37,046 nt of DNA from Actinomycetota bacterium (GCA_003134555.1 PLBO01000131.1:226-37271); one strand, 5' to 3'; counted from the stretch's first letter, positions 23,253 to 32,832 are shown. Translations and numbers: made by a program. The notes: generated by a model from the letters alone, not told the origin.

Positions 23253-26200
23253 GAGCTCGCGCAGCGCGACCGACAACGTTGCGACGTCGAAGACACCGTG
23301 GACTCGGATCTCGTCGAGCAACGCGAGCACACGGCCGACGACCGTTGCGCGCGGCTCGACCCACGTCTCGTAGGACTCGGCAGTCAACGCGGCGTCGACG
23401 ATGCGACGGAACTGCGCGGCCGCGTCCTCGCGCAACGCGTTGCGCGCCAGGTCGTCCCACCGATCGGCGCGGGGTAGCTCGACGATCCGGTCGCCGAGCC
23501 AGTCGAAACGGAGCTTGTCGCCGACATCGTCGTAAGTGGCCGCCACGGTCTCGACCTCGACCTTGTGGGCATCGGCCAGCTCGGCGATGTCGAGCGCGCG
23601 CGGCAGATTCGCGAGCGCGGCGATCCGTTGGGCGAGCTCACGGGGCACGCCCTGCGCGGCGTACTCCGCGGTGGCGGGTTCGATCTTGGGCGACACGCTC
23701 GCCATCGCGGCCAGGCGCGCGACCGGCACCGCGAAGAACGCGACCGTCACGGCGACGGGCAACGGTTGGGGACGATTCCGTAGCAGCCAGCGCGCGCCCC
23801 GCTCGACGAGCCGCCGGCTCGCGAGGTACACGCCGGTCTGCACGTCGACGTCGAGCGTGCGGTCGAGCGCCTCGATATCGCGCCACAGCGCGTCCTGGTC
23901 GAAGATCGCCCGCGCCGCCTCGTGCGCGCGCACGATGTCGGGTCCGTGGGCGCCGGTCTCCTCGCTCAGCCGGAACGCGAACGTCGTGCCGGCGCGGTTG
24001 ACCAGACCGTTGACGAGCGCGGTGGCCGTGATCTCGCGGCGCAGCGTGTGGGTGCGGATCCGATCGAGGAACCGTTCTCGCACCGCGTAGGGGAACGTCC
24101 GCACCAACTCGGGCATGAAGTCGGGGTCGTCCGGGAGCTCGGACGCGAGCAGCTCTTCTTCGAGCGCGATCTTCGCGTACGCGAGCAACACCGCCAGTTC
24201 CGGCGCGGTGAGCCCGAGCCCGAGTTGGTGCCGATCAGCGAGTTGTTCGTCCGTGGGAAGGCGCTCGAGATCGCGGTTGAGATGGCCGCCCGATTCCAGC
24301 GCGTGCATGAACCGCGTGTGCACCTGATCCATCACGACGGCCTGGGCGCGCGCATTGTCGAGCGCGCGATTCTGGCGGTAGTTGTCGCGCAGGACGAGCG
24401 CCGCGACCTCGTCGGTCATGCTGACGAGCAACACGTTGCGATCGATCTCGCCCAGTTCGCCGTCGCGCACCGCGCCGTCGAGCAGGATCTTGATGTTCAC
24501 CTCGTGGTCGGAGGTGTCGACACCCGCGCTGTTGTCGATCGCATCCGTGTTGATGCGGCCGCCGGCGAGCGCGTACTCGACGCGGCCGTCCTGGGTGAAG
24601 CCGAGGTTGCCCCCCTCGGCGACGCTTCGGCACCGCAAATCGTGGCCGTCGACGCGCACCGCGTCGTTGGACTTGTCCTCGACCGCGGCGTGGCTCTCGG
24701 TGCGTGCTTTGACGTAGGTGCCGATGCCGCCGTTGTAGAGCAGGTCGACCGGCGCCTGCAGCATCGCGCGGATGACCTCGGCCGGGGTGAGTGCGTCGAC
24801 GCCGTCGTCGATCGCGAGCCGCGCGCGCACCTCGGGCGTGATCGAGATCGACTTCAGCGTGCGCGCGTACACGCCGCCACCTGCGGAGATTTGTGCGATG
24901 TCGTAATCGGCCCACGACGAGCGTGGCAGGTCGAAAAGTCGGCGTCGTGCTGCGAATGATGTGGCCGGATCCGGGTCGGGATCGAGGAACACGTGCCGGT
25001 GGTCGAACGCGGCGACGAGCTGGATGTGCTCCGACAGCAACATCGCGTTGCCGAACACATCGCCCGACATGTCGCCGATGCCGACCACGGTGAAGTCGTC
25101 GTGGTCCGGATCGACCTTCAGGTGGCGGAAGTGGCGCCGCACCGACTCCCACGCACCCCGCGCCGTGATGCCCATCGCCTTGTGGTCGTAACCGTGCTTG
25201 CCGCCCGACGCGAACGCGTCGCCCAGCCAGAAGCCGCGCCCGCACGCGATCTCGTTGGCAATGTCGGAGAAAGCCGCGGTGCCCTTGTCGGCGGCGACCA
25301 CCAGATAGGGATCGTCGTCGTCGTAACGCACCACCTGATTCGGCGGTACGACCTTGCCGTCGACCAGGTTGTCGGTGACGTCGAGCAACGCCCCGATGAA
25401 CAGGCGGTAGCAAGCCTCGACCTCTTCGCGTAACCGCGCGGCATCGGCGGGCGGCCGATTGACGACGAAGCCGCCCTTGGCGCCGGCCGGCACGATCACC
25501 GCGTTCTTGACGCGCTGGGCCTTCATCAGCCCGAGTACCTCGGTGCGGAAGTCTTCGCGCCGGTCCGACCACCGGATCCCGCCGCGTGCGACCTTGCCCG
25601 CGCGCAGGTGCACACCTTCGACGCGCGGCGAGTACACGAAGATCTCGAACAGCGGCCGGGGCAGCGGAAGGTCGGGGATCGCACTTGGGTCGAATTTCAG
25701 CGCGACGCACGGCGGCGGATTGCCTTCGGCGTCACCTTCCTGGAACCAGTTCGTGCGCAGCGTCGCGAGCACGAGATGGAGCAGCGCCCGCAGGATGCGG
25801 TCTTGGTCGAGCGAGGTCACCGCGTCGAGCGCGGAGCGGATCTCGTCGGCCAGGCGTTCGGTCGCGCCCGTGTCGCCGCGGGCGCTCGCGCCGCTTTGTC
25901 GATCCGTGCCGACGACCCACGGATCGAGGCGCGCGACGAACAGCTCGACGAGCCGGCGTGCGATCTCATTGTGCTGACTCAGCGCGCCCTCGATATAGGT
26001 CAAGCTGAACCGAGTTGCGGTCTGGCGCAGATAGCGGCAGTAGGCACGTAAGAGCGCGACCTCTCGCCAGGCGAGCCCGGCGGTGAGGACGAGGCGGTTG
26101 AAACCGTCGTCCTCGGCGCGGCCGTCGACCACCGCGAGGAACGCCTCCTCGAAGAGTCGAAGCGCGGCGGGATCGATGACCGTGCCCGCGGGTGCGCGCA

Positions 26201-28010
26201 GGCGGAACCACTTCATCCAACGGCCGTCGAGACTTTTGGGCGTCAGCGCGTAGGGGTGCTCGTCGTCGACGATGACGCCCATGTTCGTCAGGCGCGGCAG
26301 CACCTCCGACAAAGACGGTTGCGCACCGATGCCGTACAGCTTCAGGTCGAGGTGATCGGTGCCGGTTGTGAGCCGCGCCGCGAGCGGCTTGGCGTCGCCG
26401 AGCTGTTCGAGCTGGGGCAGGTCGGCGAGTGCCTCGGCCGCGTCGAAGTCGTATTGATACGCACCGGGGTAGGCATCGGCCCAGACGCGCAACGCGTCGA
26501 GCCCCGTCTCCTCACCTCGCGACGCGATCAGCGCGTCGCGCAGGTCGTCGACCCACGCGCGCACCGCGGCCGCGACCGACTGCTCCAACTCGCCGACGTC
26601 GACGGTGTCGCCGCCCGGTTTCTCGAGGTGCAACACGAAGTGCAGCCGGGCGAGCACCGACTCGGATAGCCGCGTGTTCCACTCGTAGCCCTGCGATCCG
26701 TACGCGGCGGCGAGCAGCTGTGCGATGTGCTCGCGTACCTGGGTCGTGTACCGGTCGCGGGGGATGAAGACCAGACACGACACGAACCGGCCGTACGGTT
26801 CGCGATGCACGAACAGGCGAACCCGGCGCCGCTCCTGCAGGCGCAGGATGCCCATCGCGTTCTTGAACAGTTGGTCGACGTCGATCTGGAAGAGGTCGTC
26901 GCGTGGATACGTCTCGAGGATCTGCATGAGATCCTTCTGATCGTGGCTCGCAGGTAGGAATCCCGCCCGCTCGATGACGGCCGCGACTTTCCGGCGCAGC
27001 ACGGGCACGTCGAACGGACTCCCGGTGTACGCGCCCGACGAGTACAACCCGATGAACCGGTGTTCGCCGACGACCTCGCCCTGCGCGCCGTAACGCTTGA
27101 TCCCGATGTAGTCGAGGTGGGTCGGCCGGTGCACCGTCGAGCGGGCATTCGCCTTCGTCAACACCAGGAGGGTCTTCTCGCGTGCCTTGGCGCGGATCTC
27201 GGCCGGCAGGCGCGCGAAGCTCGCCGACGGTTGCTCCGGCGCCCCGCGCAACAATCCGAGCCCCGAACCCGGCACCGGCACCAACCGGTCGTCGTCGGTG
27301 AGCTCGTAATCGCGGTAGCCGAGGAACGCGAAGTGCTGATCGGCGAGCCACTCCAGGAGCGCCTTGCCCTCGGCGAGCTCCTTGACATCGCACGGTGGCG
27401 GCATCTGCTCGAGCTCGGTCACGAGGTGCTGCAGCGCGTCGAGCATCGGTCCCCAATCGCGTGTCGCGGCGCGCACGTCGTGCAGAACCGAGAGCAACTC
27501 GCTTCGCACCGTGTCGAGGATGTCGGTGTTGGTCTCGCGGTCGATCTCGATGTGCGTCCACGACTCGAGTAGCACCTGCTCGCCGTCTCGGGCCGGAGCG
27601 TCGTCGGGAGCCATCCCGATCAACTCGCCGTCGTGCGAACGGCGTACGCACAGGATCGGGTGCACGACGAGGTGCACGCCGAGATTGCGACGGTCGAGCG
27701 CCATCGTGAGGGAGTCGACGACGAACGGCATGTCGTCGAGCACGACGTCGACCGCGGTGTGACCGCGTGCGGGCGTGTAGACGCGCACGAGCACTTCTGC
27801 CGGGCCGCGCCGCGCGCCGAATCGCCAGTGCTCCAGCGCCGCGGCTGCGAGCTCCTCGGTCGTCCAGATCGCCAGGTCGTCGTCGCCGAGCTGTCCGTAA
27901 TAGGAATGGACGAATGCGTCGGCGCCCTCGGGATCCGACGCGCTCACGAGCTCGCAGATCCGCGCCATCACGTCATCGCGACGGGCCACGACGCCGACCA
28001 TACCGTGCAT
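23238..28010 (-). CDS. gdh: NAD-specific glutamate dehydrogenase, large (180-kDa class)
   Basis: About 1590 residues from the ATG at 28010. Converts L-glutamate to 2-oxoglutarate and ammonium with NAD, usually in amino-acid catabolism. The long N-terminal half contains the regulatory ACT-like regions of the class (VDVVLDDMPFVVDSLTMALD near the start; LFVHREPYGRFVSCLVFIPR in the middle). The catalytic core near residues 800-920 has RGGIRWSDRREDFRTEVLGL, then KNAVIVPAGAKGGFVV with the active-site Lys, then GDMSGDVFGNAMLLSEHI. The length agrees with the 1.6-kb-codon class of Streptomyces and mycobacteria. The start at 28010 is backed by GAGGA four bases upstream; a start at 28085 would run into the divergent hisN. 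Confidence 0.94.
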   Translation of the reverse strand: MHGMVGVVARRDDVMARICELVSASDPEGADAFVHSYYGQLGDDDLAIWTTEELAAAALEHWRFGARRGPAEVLVRVYTPARGHTAVDVVLDDMPFVVDSLTMALDRRNLGVHLVVHPILCVRRSHDGELIGMAPDDAPARDGEQVLLESWTHIEIDRETNTDILDTVRSELLSVLHDVRAATRDWGPMLDALQHLVTELEQMPPPCDVKELAEGKALLEWLADQHFAFLGYRDYELTDDDRLVPVPGSGLGLLRGAPEQPSASFARLPAEIRAKAREKTLLVLTKANARSTVHRPTHLDYIGIKRYGAQGEVVGEHRFIGLYSSGAYTGSPFDVPVLRRKVAAVIERAGFLPASHDQKDLMQILETYPRDDLFQIDVDQLFKNAMGILRLQERRRVRLFVHREPYGRFVSCLVFIPRDRYTTQVREHIAQLLAAAYGSQGYEWNTRLSESVLARLHFVLHLEKPGGDTVDVGELEQSVAAAVRAWVDDLRDALIASRGEETGLDALRVWADAYPGAYQYDFDAAEALADLPQLEQLGDAKPLAARLTTGTDHLDLKLYGIGAQPSLSEVLPRLTNMGVIVDDEHPYALTPKSLDGRWMKWFRLRAPAGTVIDPAALRLFEEAFLAVVDGRAEDDGFNRLVLTAGLAWREVALLRAYCRYLRQTATRFSLTYIEGALSQHNEIARRLVELFVARLDPWVVGTDRQSGASARGDTGATERLADEIRSALDAVTSLDQDRILRALLHLVLATLRTNWFQEGDAEGNPPPCVALKFDPSAIPDLPLPRPLFEIFVYSPRVEGVHLRAGKVARGGIRWSDRREDFRTEVLGLMKAQRVKNAVIVPAGAKGGFVVNRPPADAARLREEVEACYRLFIGALLDVTDNLVDGKVVPPNQVVRYDDDDPYLVVAADKGTAAFSDIANEIACGRGFWLGDAFASGGKHGYDHKAMGITARGAWESVRRHFRHLKVDPDHDDFTVVGIGDMSGDVFGNAMLLSEHIQLVAAFDHRHVFLDPDPDPATSFAARRRLFDLPRSSWADYDIAQISAGGGVYARTLKSISITPEVRARLAIDDGVDALTPAEVIRAMLQAPVDLLYNGGIGTYVKARTESHAAVEDKSNDAVRVDGHDLRCRSVAEGGNLGFTQDGRVEYALAGGRINTDAIDNSAGVDTSDHEVNIKILLDGAVRDGELGEIDRNVLLVSMTDEVAALVLRDNYRQNRALDNARAQAVVMDQVHTRFMHALESGGHLNRDLERLPTDEQLADRHQLGLGLTAPELAVLLAYAKIALEEELLASELPDDPDFMPELVRTFPYAVRERFLDRIRTHTLRREITATALVNGLVNRAGTTFAFRLSEETGAHGPDIVRAHEAARAIFDQDALWRDIEALDRTLDVDVQTGVYLASRRLVERGARWLLRNRPQPLPVAVTVAFFAVPVARLAAMASVSPKIEPATAEYAAQGVPRELAQRIAALANLPRALDIAELADAHKVEVETVAATYDDVGDKLRFDWLGDRIVELPRADRWDDLARNALREDAAAQFRRIVDAALTAESYETWVEPRATVVGRVLALLDEIRVHGVFDVATLSVALRELRGLT

Positions 28011-28054
28011 GGCGTCCTCATCGGCACGTTCGCGCGCTCCCGTATGCTCGCAAC

Positions 28055-28834
28055 GTGGACACCGCCGAGGCATTGGAGCTCGCATTGGAGCTCGCCGATC
28101 TGGCCGATGGCATCACGATGGAGCGGTTCCGCGCGCACGACTTGAAGGTCACCACGAAGCCTGATCTCACGCCGGTGAGCGAGGCCGACGAGGCGGTCGA
28201 GCGGGCGATCCGGGAGCGGCTCGGGGAGTCGACCGGTCACCTGGTGCTCGGCGAGGAGTTCGGAACCGTTGCCGGCGACGCCCTCGCCGACTCGGAATAC
28301 CGCTGGATCATCGACCCGATCGACGGCACCAAGAGCTACGTGCGGGGCGTGCCCATCTGGGCAACGCTCATCGGTCTGGAGCGCGCGGGCGAGCTGATCG
28401 TCGGTGTCGCGTCGGCGCCCGCGCTCGGCATGCGGTGGTGGGCGGGCCGGGGCCTCGGCGCGTTCCGAGACGGCGAACGCATCTCCGTGTCGTCGGTGGC
28501 GGCGCTCGACGACGCGCAACTCTCGTTCGCCTGGGACACCTCCGAACGGTTCTACGCCGACGGTGTCGGGAACAAGCTCGTCGACCTTTCGCATCGCTGC
28601 TGGCGCACGCGCGGCATCGGCGATTTCTGGCAGCACCTGCTCGTCGCGGAAGGCGCGTTCGACGTGGCGATCGACCCGATCGTCTCCCTGTGGGACATCG
28701 CCGCGCTCATACCGATCGTCGAAGAGGCGGGAGGCCGCTGGACCGCGGTCGACGGGCGCGCCGACGTCGACGCGGGCGGTTTCGTGTGCACCAACGGATT
28801 GCTGCACGACGCGGTCATCGCGTCGCTGACATAG
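28055..28834 (+). CDS. hisN: Histidinol-phosphatase, inositol-monophosphatase family
   Basis: 259 residues from GTG 28055. Mg-dependent phosphatase with the IMPase metal motifs: GEEFG (~69-73), IIDPIDGTKSYVRG (~89-102), and the C-terminal LWDIAAL aspartate. DPIDGTK followed by Y/F-VRG-VP-WATLI, and GDFWQHLLVAEGAFDVAID, is the form found in actinobacterial HisN rather than in CysQ or SuhB. It should make histidinol from histidinol phosphate. No other his genes are near, so a broader phosphatase role cannot be excluded. It is divergent from glutamate dehydrogenase across 44 bases. A longer upstream reading frame lies opposite GDH and is not used. Confidence 0.85.
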   Translation: MDTAEALELALELADLADGITMERFRAHDLKVTTKPDLTPVSEADEAVERAIRERLGESTGHLVLGEEFGTVAGDALADSEYRWIIDPIDGTKSYVRGVPIWATLIGLERAGELIVGVASAPALGMRWWAGRGLGAFRDGERISVSSVAALDDAQLSFAWDTSERFYADGVGNKLVDLSHRCWRTRGIGDFWQHLLVAEGAFDVAIDPIVSLWDIAALIPIVEEAGGRWTAVDGRADVDAGGFVCTNGLLHDAVIASLT

Positions 28835-28845
28835 TCTCGCCCGCC

Positions 28846-30183
28846 GTGTCCGAGCTCACGGTCGGGATCGACATCGGTACCTCCTCGGTGAAGGCCGTCG
28901 CGGCCGACGCCGACGGGAACATCGTCGCCCGCGCGCGCGTCCCGCATGAGTTCTTCGTTCCGTCGCCGCTCTGTTTCGAGCACGACGCGGCGCTCGCGTG
29001 GCACGAAGGCCCGCGCCGCGCGCTCGAGGCTCTCGGCGACGTGAATCCGCGCGCGGTGTCCGTCGCGGCGATGGTCCCGTCGCTGACGGCGGTCGACGCC
29101 GACGGCGTACCGTGTGCGCCCGGCCTGCTCTACGGCGACGAGCGCGGCCACGCCGATCGTCCGGGCGCGATCGCCGAGGCGGGTGAGCTCGCCCAGTTCC
29201 TGCAGTGGCAGTCGCACGAGTACCCGAACGCGCGCGGCTACTGGATGGCGCAAGCGGTTGCGAACCATGCGCTCTCGGGCGAACCCGTCGTTTCCACGAC
29301 GGTCGCGGCCACCGCGTACCCGCTCTTCGACTGGAAGCAGTGGGACGAGGAGCGCCTCGCCGAGTGCGGGGCGCGTCCCGACCAGATGCCGACCATCGGG
29401 CCCACGGGCCAGCCTCTCGCCGAGGTCCGCGGCCGGCCCGGCTGCGTGCTCGAGGGCGGAACGATCGACGCGATGGCCGAACAGCTCGTGGCCGGGAGCG
29501 ACGACGTCGGCGACGTGCTCGTGATCTGCGGCACGACGCTCATCGTGTGGGCGGTGATCCCCGAGCCGGTCGAGGTCGCGCGTCACTACACGATCCCGCA
29601 TACCGCGCGCGGCAAGTTCCTCGTCGGCGGTCCGAGCAACGCGGGTGGTCTGTTCCTCAACTGGGTCGACCGAATGTGCGCGACCGCGACCGCGGCCGAG
29701 GCCGGCGCGCCGGCGCGCGTTGTCGATCCGGGCCGGGTGCCGATCTGGGTGCCGTACCCGCGCGGCGAACGGGTGCCGTTCCAGGACTCGTCCCGGCGCG
29801 CGCAGCTCGTCGATCTCGCCCTCACACACGACGCCGCGTCGGTTCGACGCGCCGCGTTCGAGGCCGCCGGGTTCGTGACCCGCCGGATGATCGATGCCTC
29901 CCCGTCGCCCGCGCGCCGCATCGTCGCCACGGGTGGCGGCACGCGCGTCGAGGCGTGGATGCAGGCGCTCGCCGATTGCACCGCGTTGCCGGTGCACGTT
30001 TGCGCGGTGCCCGAAGGAGGCGCGCTGGGTGCGGCGTTCCTGGCCCGCCTCGCCGCGGGACTCGAGACGTCGACGAACGACGCGGCGCGCTGGGCGCGCA
30101 CCTCGCACGTGGTCGACCCCGATCCGACCTGGGTGCCTGCGGTCGCCGACCGCTACGCGCGCTTCTGCGAGGTCGCGGGTTGA
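28846..30183 (+). CDS. FGGY-family carbohydrate kinase
   Basis: 445 residues from a GTG 11 bases after hisN. The N-terminal domain begins GIDIGTSSVKAVAADADGNI, the phosphate-1 motif of the actin-like kinases. VICGTTLIVW and PSNAGGLFLNWVDRM lie in the middle. The C-terminal adenosine motif is RRIVATGGGTRVEAWMQALA, then GGALGAAFLA. Arrangement and length fit xylulokinase-like FGGY kinases, but the sugar is unclear and the chain is a little short for the group (~480-520). No sugar transporter or isomerase is adjacent. The ferredoxin gene follows closely. Confidence 0.87.
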   Translation: MSELTVGIDIGTSSVKAVAADADGNIVARARVPHEFFVPSPLCFEHDAALAWHEGPRRALEALGDVNPRAVSVAAMVPSLTAVDADGVPCAPGLLYGDERGHADRPGAIAEAGELAQFLQWQSHEYPNARGYWMAQAVANHALSGEPVVSTTVAATAYPLFDWKQWDEERLAECGARPDQMPTIGPTGQPLAEVRGRPGCVLEGGTIDAMAEQLVAGSDDVGDVLVICGTTLIVWAVIPEPVEVARHYTIPHTARGKFLVGGPSNAGGLFLNWVDRMCATATAAEAGAPARVVDPGRVPIWVPYPRGERVPFQDSSRRAQLVDLALTHDAASVRRAAFEAAGFVTRRMIDASPSPARRIVATGGGTRVEAWMQALADCTALPVHVCAVPEGGALGAAFLARLAAGLETSTNDAARWARTSHVVDPDPTWVPAVADRYARFCEVAG

Positions 30184-30201
30184 GGCGTTAGCGTGCCCGT
30201 G

Positions 30202-30411
30202 ATGGCGCTCGACATCTCGATCGACCGCGACGCGTGCATGGGCTCGGGCAACTGCTCGTTCTGGGCCCCCGGCGTCTTCGACCTCGACGACGACGGGATC
30301 GCGGTAGTCGTCGAACCCGCCGCGCAGCCCGACGACAAGGTGATCCTCGCCGCGCAGGGTTGCCCCACCCAGGCCATCACGATCATCCGCGACGGCGAAA
30401 AGATCGTCTGA
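30202..30411 (+). CDS. 3Fe-4S ferredoxin
   Basis: 69 residues from ATG 30202; GTG 30193 would add three residues. The cluster ligands are Cys12 and Cys18 (CMGSGNC) and Cys54 in GCPTQAI, the three-Cys pattern of single-cluster [3Fe-4S] ferredoxins that serve cytochrome P450s and oxygenases. An acidic middle (DLDDDGIAVVVEP) is typical. It lies directly upstream of the fused acyl-CoA dehydrogenase. In M. tuberculosis a ferredoxin gene (fdxD) also stands beside steroid acyl-CoA dehydrogenase genes, so electron transfer in this catabolic pathway is a fair guess. No P450 is in the window. Confidence 0.9.
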   Translation: MALDISIDRDACMGSGNCSFWAPGVFDLDDDGIAVVVEPAAQPDDKVILAAQGCPTQAITIIRDGEKIV

Positions 30412-30424
30412 ACCAGTCCCCGAG

Positions 30425-30454
30425 CTGACGTGGGCGTCAGGCGCGCGCGACTAT
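30425..30454 (+). promoter_or_regulatory. Promoter and palindromic operator of fused acyl-CoA dehydrogenase
   Basis: Palindrome CTGACG-TGGG-CGTCAG at 30425-30440 shares the core TGACG(4)CGTCA with the sites at 17117 and 33067. Its left arm CTGACG can serve as -35 (4 of 6). GACTAT (30449-30454) is a weak -10 after 18 bases, which would start transcription on the ATG at 30461, giving a leaderless message. A bound dimer would cover the -35. Confidence 0.6.
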
Positions 30455-30460
30455 CGACGA

Positions 30461-32620
30461 ATGCCGATCGGGATCACAGAGGAACACGAGCACCTGCGCC
30501 ACGCCGTCCGCCGTTTCGTCGACGACCACATCGATCCTGGTGTCGTCCGCGCCGCGCTGGACGCCGCGACGCAGGTCCGCCCTGCCTTCTGGGACGCGCT
30601 GGCCGAGCCGGGCTGGATCGGTCTCCACCTCGACGAGGCACACGGGGGCAGCGGCGCGGGTCTCCTCGAGCAAGCCGTCGTGATCGAGGAGCTCGGGCGA
30701 GCGTGCGCGCCCGGACCGTATGTTCCGACCGCGATCGTCGCCGCGCTGTTGCAAGCCGACGGTGGTCCTGCCGCCGTCGCGCTCCTCGCGAAGTTCGCAG
30801 CCGGTGAGCTCACCGGAGCCGTCGCGTTCGACGGCGCGGCGCTCGTGGCCGGCGGTTCCGCCGCCGACGTGATCGTCTGCGCGGTCGACGGCGCGTGGTA
30901 CGCACTCGACGCCTCAGCCGTCGGCGCAAAGGAAGTGAAGAGCGTCGACCTGACGCGCCGGCTGGCGCGCATCGACCTCGACGCCGCAATGAGTGCCGCC
31001 CGTTCGGCGCCCGAACGAAAGCTCTCGAATCTCACCGACGAGCGCGTGCGTCTGATCTCCGCCACGCTGTTCGCGGCGGAGGCGATCGGCGTCGCGCAGT
31101 GGTGCGTCGACACCGCGTCCGAATACGCGAAGGTGCGCGTGCAGTTCGGACGCCCGATCGGGCAGTTCCAGGGCGTGAAGCACCGGTGCGCAGAGATGTT
31201 GGCGCGTGTGGAGCTCGCACGCGCCGCGGTGTGGGACGCGGCGGCCGCGGCCGACGATCTCGACGATCCCGGTGCCCGGCTCGCAATCGCCGCGGCAGCC
31301 GCGCTCGCGTTCGGCGCCGCGTTCACGAACGCCAAGGATTGCGTGCAGACCCTCGGCGGCATCGGCTTCACCTGGGAGCACGACGCGCACATCTACCTCC
31401 GGCGCGCGATCACGCTGCACCTGCTCACCGGCACGCCCGACGAGTGGCGCGTCCGCGCGGCCCAGGCCGCGATTGGGGGCGCGCGCCGCCGCCTGGCCGT
31501 CGACCTTCCGGGCCACGGCGACGTCGACGGCGACGGCAAGGTCGACGCGTTCCGAGCCGAATTGCGGGCACTGCTCGCCGACATCAAGACCCGGCCCGCG
31601 AAGGAGCAGTTGAACCGGCTGGCCGAGGCGGGCTACGTCACGCCGGGTTGGCCCGCACCGTGGGGCCGCGACGCCAAAGCGCTCGAGCTACTCGTGGTCG
31701 AGGAGGAGTTCCGCGCCGCGAAGATCACGAAGCCGAACATCGGAGTCGGAGGTTGGGCGTTGCCCAACCTGATCGTGCACGGCACCGCGGCGCAACGCGA
31801 ACGTTGGATCATGCCGACGCTGCGCGGAGAGATCGGCTGGTGCCAGCTCTTCAGCGAACCGGGTGCAGGTTCCGACCTCGCGTCGTTGTCGACGCGCGCG
31901 ACGCGCGTCGAAGGCGGCTGGTTGTTGAACGGGCAGAAGGTCTGGACGTCGATGGCCAAGGAAGCCGACTGGGGCATCTGCCTGGCGCGCACCGATCCCG
32001 AGGCGGCGAAGCACGACGGCATCTCGTGCTTCATGGTCGACATGCGCATCCCCGGCATCGACATTCGTCCGCTGCGTGAGCTGACCGGCCAGGCGATGTT
32101 CAACGAGGTCTTCTTCGACGACGTGTTCGTGCCCGAGGACTGCCTGGTCGGTCGTGAGCACGACGGGTGGCGGTGCGCCCGCACGACCCTCGCGAACGAG
32201 CGCGTGTACATGGGCTCGGGCAACACGATCGGTGGCGGTGTGGTCGGAGTGCTGAAGGCGATCGAGGCCCGCGGCCTGGCCGACGACCGGCTCGCGCTCG
32301 CGGAGGCCGGCGACCTCGTGGTCACCGGCCACGCCCTGTCGGCGCTCGGGTTCCGACTGACGCTGGCGGCGCTCGCGGGCGCCGATCCGTCGGGCTCGGA
32401 AGCGGCCGTCCGCAAGCTGCTCGGCGTGCAGCACGATCAGCACGTTCAGGAGGTCGGCATGCTGGTCGCGGGCATCGAGGCCACGGCCGCGGAGGGTGAC
32501 GCCTCGGCCTGGTCGTCGTCGTTCCTGTTCAACCGGTGCCTCACCATCGCCGGGGGCACGAGCGACGTCCAGCGCAACGTGATTGCCGAACGTCTGCTCG
32601 GTTTGCCTCGGGATCCGTAG
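30461..32620 (+). CDS. Double-domain acyl-CoA dehydrogenase (FadE34-like length)
   Basis: 719 residues holding two acyl-CoA dehydrogenase domains in tandem. Domain 1 (~1-335) contains GRPIGQFQGVKHRCAEMLAR and TLGGIGFTWEHDAHIYLRRA. Domain 2 (~370-719) contains CQLFSEPGAGSDLASL, LLNGQKVWTSMAKEADW, NEVFFDDVFVPEDCLVG and GGTSDVQRNVIAERLLGLP. Mycobacterial FadE34, FadE22 and FadE6 are of the same size. Steroid-type dehydrogenases normally act as two-gene alpha2beta2 complexes, so fusion of both subunits is the simplest reading. The Glu found in YEGT of medium-chain enzymes is not at the matching place in either domain (TGT and GGT), so the base must lie elsewhere, as in the steroid group. The reaction would be FAD-dependent 2,3-dehydrogenation of an acyl-CoA. 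Confidence 0.9.
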   Translation: MPIGITEEHEHLRHAVRRFVDDHIDPGVVRAALDAATQVRPAFWDALAEPGWIGLHLDEAHGGSGAGLLEQAVVIEELGRACAPGPYVPTAIVAALLQADGGPAAVALLAKFAAGELTGAVAFDGAALVAGGSAADVIVCAVDGAWYALDASAVGAKEVKSVDLTRRLARIDLDAAMSAARSAPERKLSNLTDERVRLISATLFAAEAIGVAQWCVDTASEYAKVRVQFGRPIGQFQGVKHRCAEMLARVELARAAVWDAAAAADDLDDPGARLAIAAAAALAFGAAFTNAKDCVQTLGGIGFTWEHDAHIYLRRAITLHLLTGTPDEWRVRAAQAAIGGARRRLAVDLPGHGDVDGDGKVDAFRAELRALLADIKTRPAKEQLNRLAEAGYVTPGWPAPWGRDAKALELLVVEEEFRAAKITKPNIGVGGWALPNLIVHGTAAQRERWIMPTLRGEIGWCQLFSEPGAGSDLASLSTRATRVEGGWLLNGQKVWTSMAKEADWGICLARTDPEAAKHDGISCFMVDMRIPGIDIRPLRELTGQAMFNEVFFDDVFVPEDCLVGREHDGWRCARTTLANERVYMGSGNTIGGGVVGVLKAIEARGLADDRLALAEAGDLVVTGHALSALGFRLTLAALAGADPSGSEAAVRKLLGVQHDQHVQEVGMLVAGIEATAAEGDASAWSSSFLFNRCLTIAGGTSDVQRNVIAERLLGLPRDP

Positions 32621-32625
32621 CGAAT

Positions 32626-32750
32626 GTCCGAAAAGGACCGGTGGAGACGACCGGGCTCCTGAACTGGGGCGGCGCGACAGCCGTCGCAACTGTGGCAGTA
32701 GCCCGATTTCGTCCCATCCGAGTCCGCGGGCGGTCCCGTGTGAAGCGGGA
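32626..32750 (+). other. Noncoding stretch rich in stem-loops (possible structured leader)
   Basis: The ~212 bases between the fused dehydrogenase and the coiled-coil gene show no convincing gene on either strand, but four short perfect hairpins: GTCC/GGAC (32626-32638), CCGGT/ACCGG (32638-32654), GCGAC/GTCGC (32674-32687) and TCCCG/CGGGA (32734-32750). The word GCAACTGT at 32686-32693, after a GGTG-bearing hairpin, recalls the cobalamin-riboswitch core. The B12 box cannot be found, so no class is assigned. GC-rich DNA gives chance hairpins. Confidence 0.35.
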
Positions 32751-32832
32751 ATCCATTGACCTGGACTTGGTGCAAGAGGGTCTGCTTCGCGAGGAGGCAG
32801 CCGTGGACCGCGGGATGAGAAGGGAACGACCG

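Noticed and set aside
28552-30108. 518-codon minus-strand frame opposite hisN and the FGGY kinase
   Set aside because: Compositionally a shadow (Arg/Ala/His rich), without family motifs.
32621-32832. Cobalamin riboswitch
   Set aside because: GCAACTGT and a GGTG hairpin are present, but their spacing is long and a B12 box could not be found; kept only as an unclassified structured leader.
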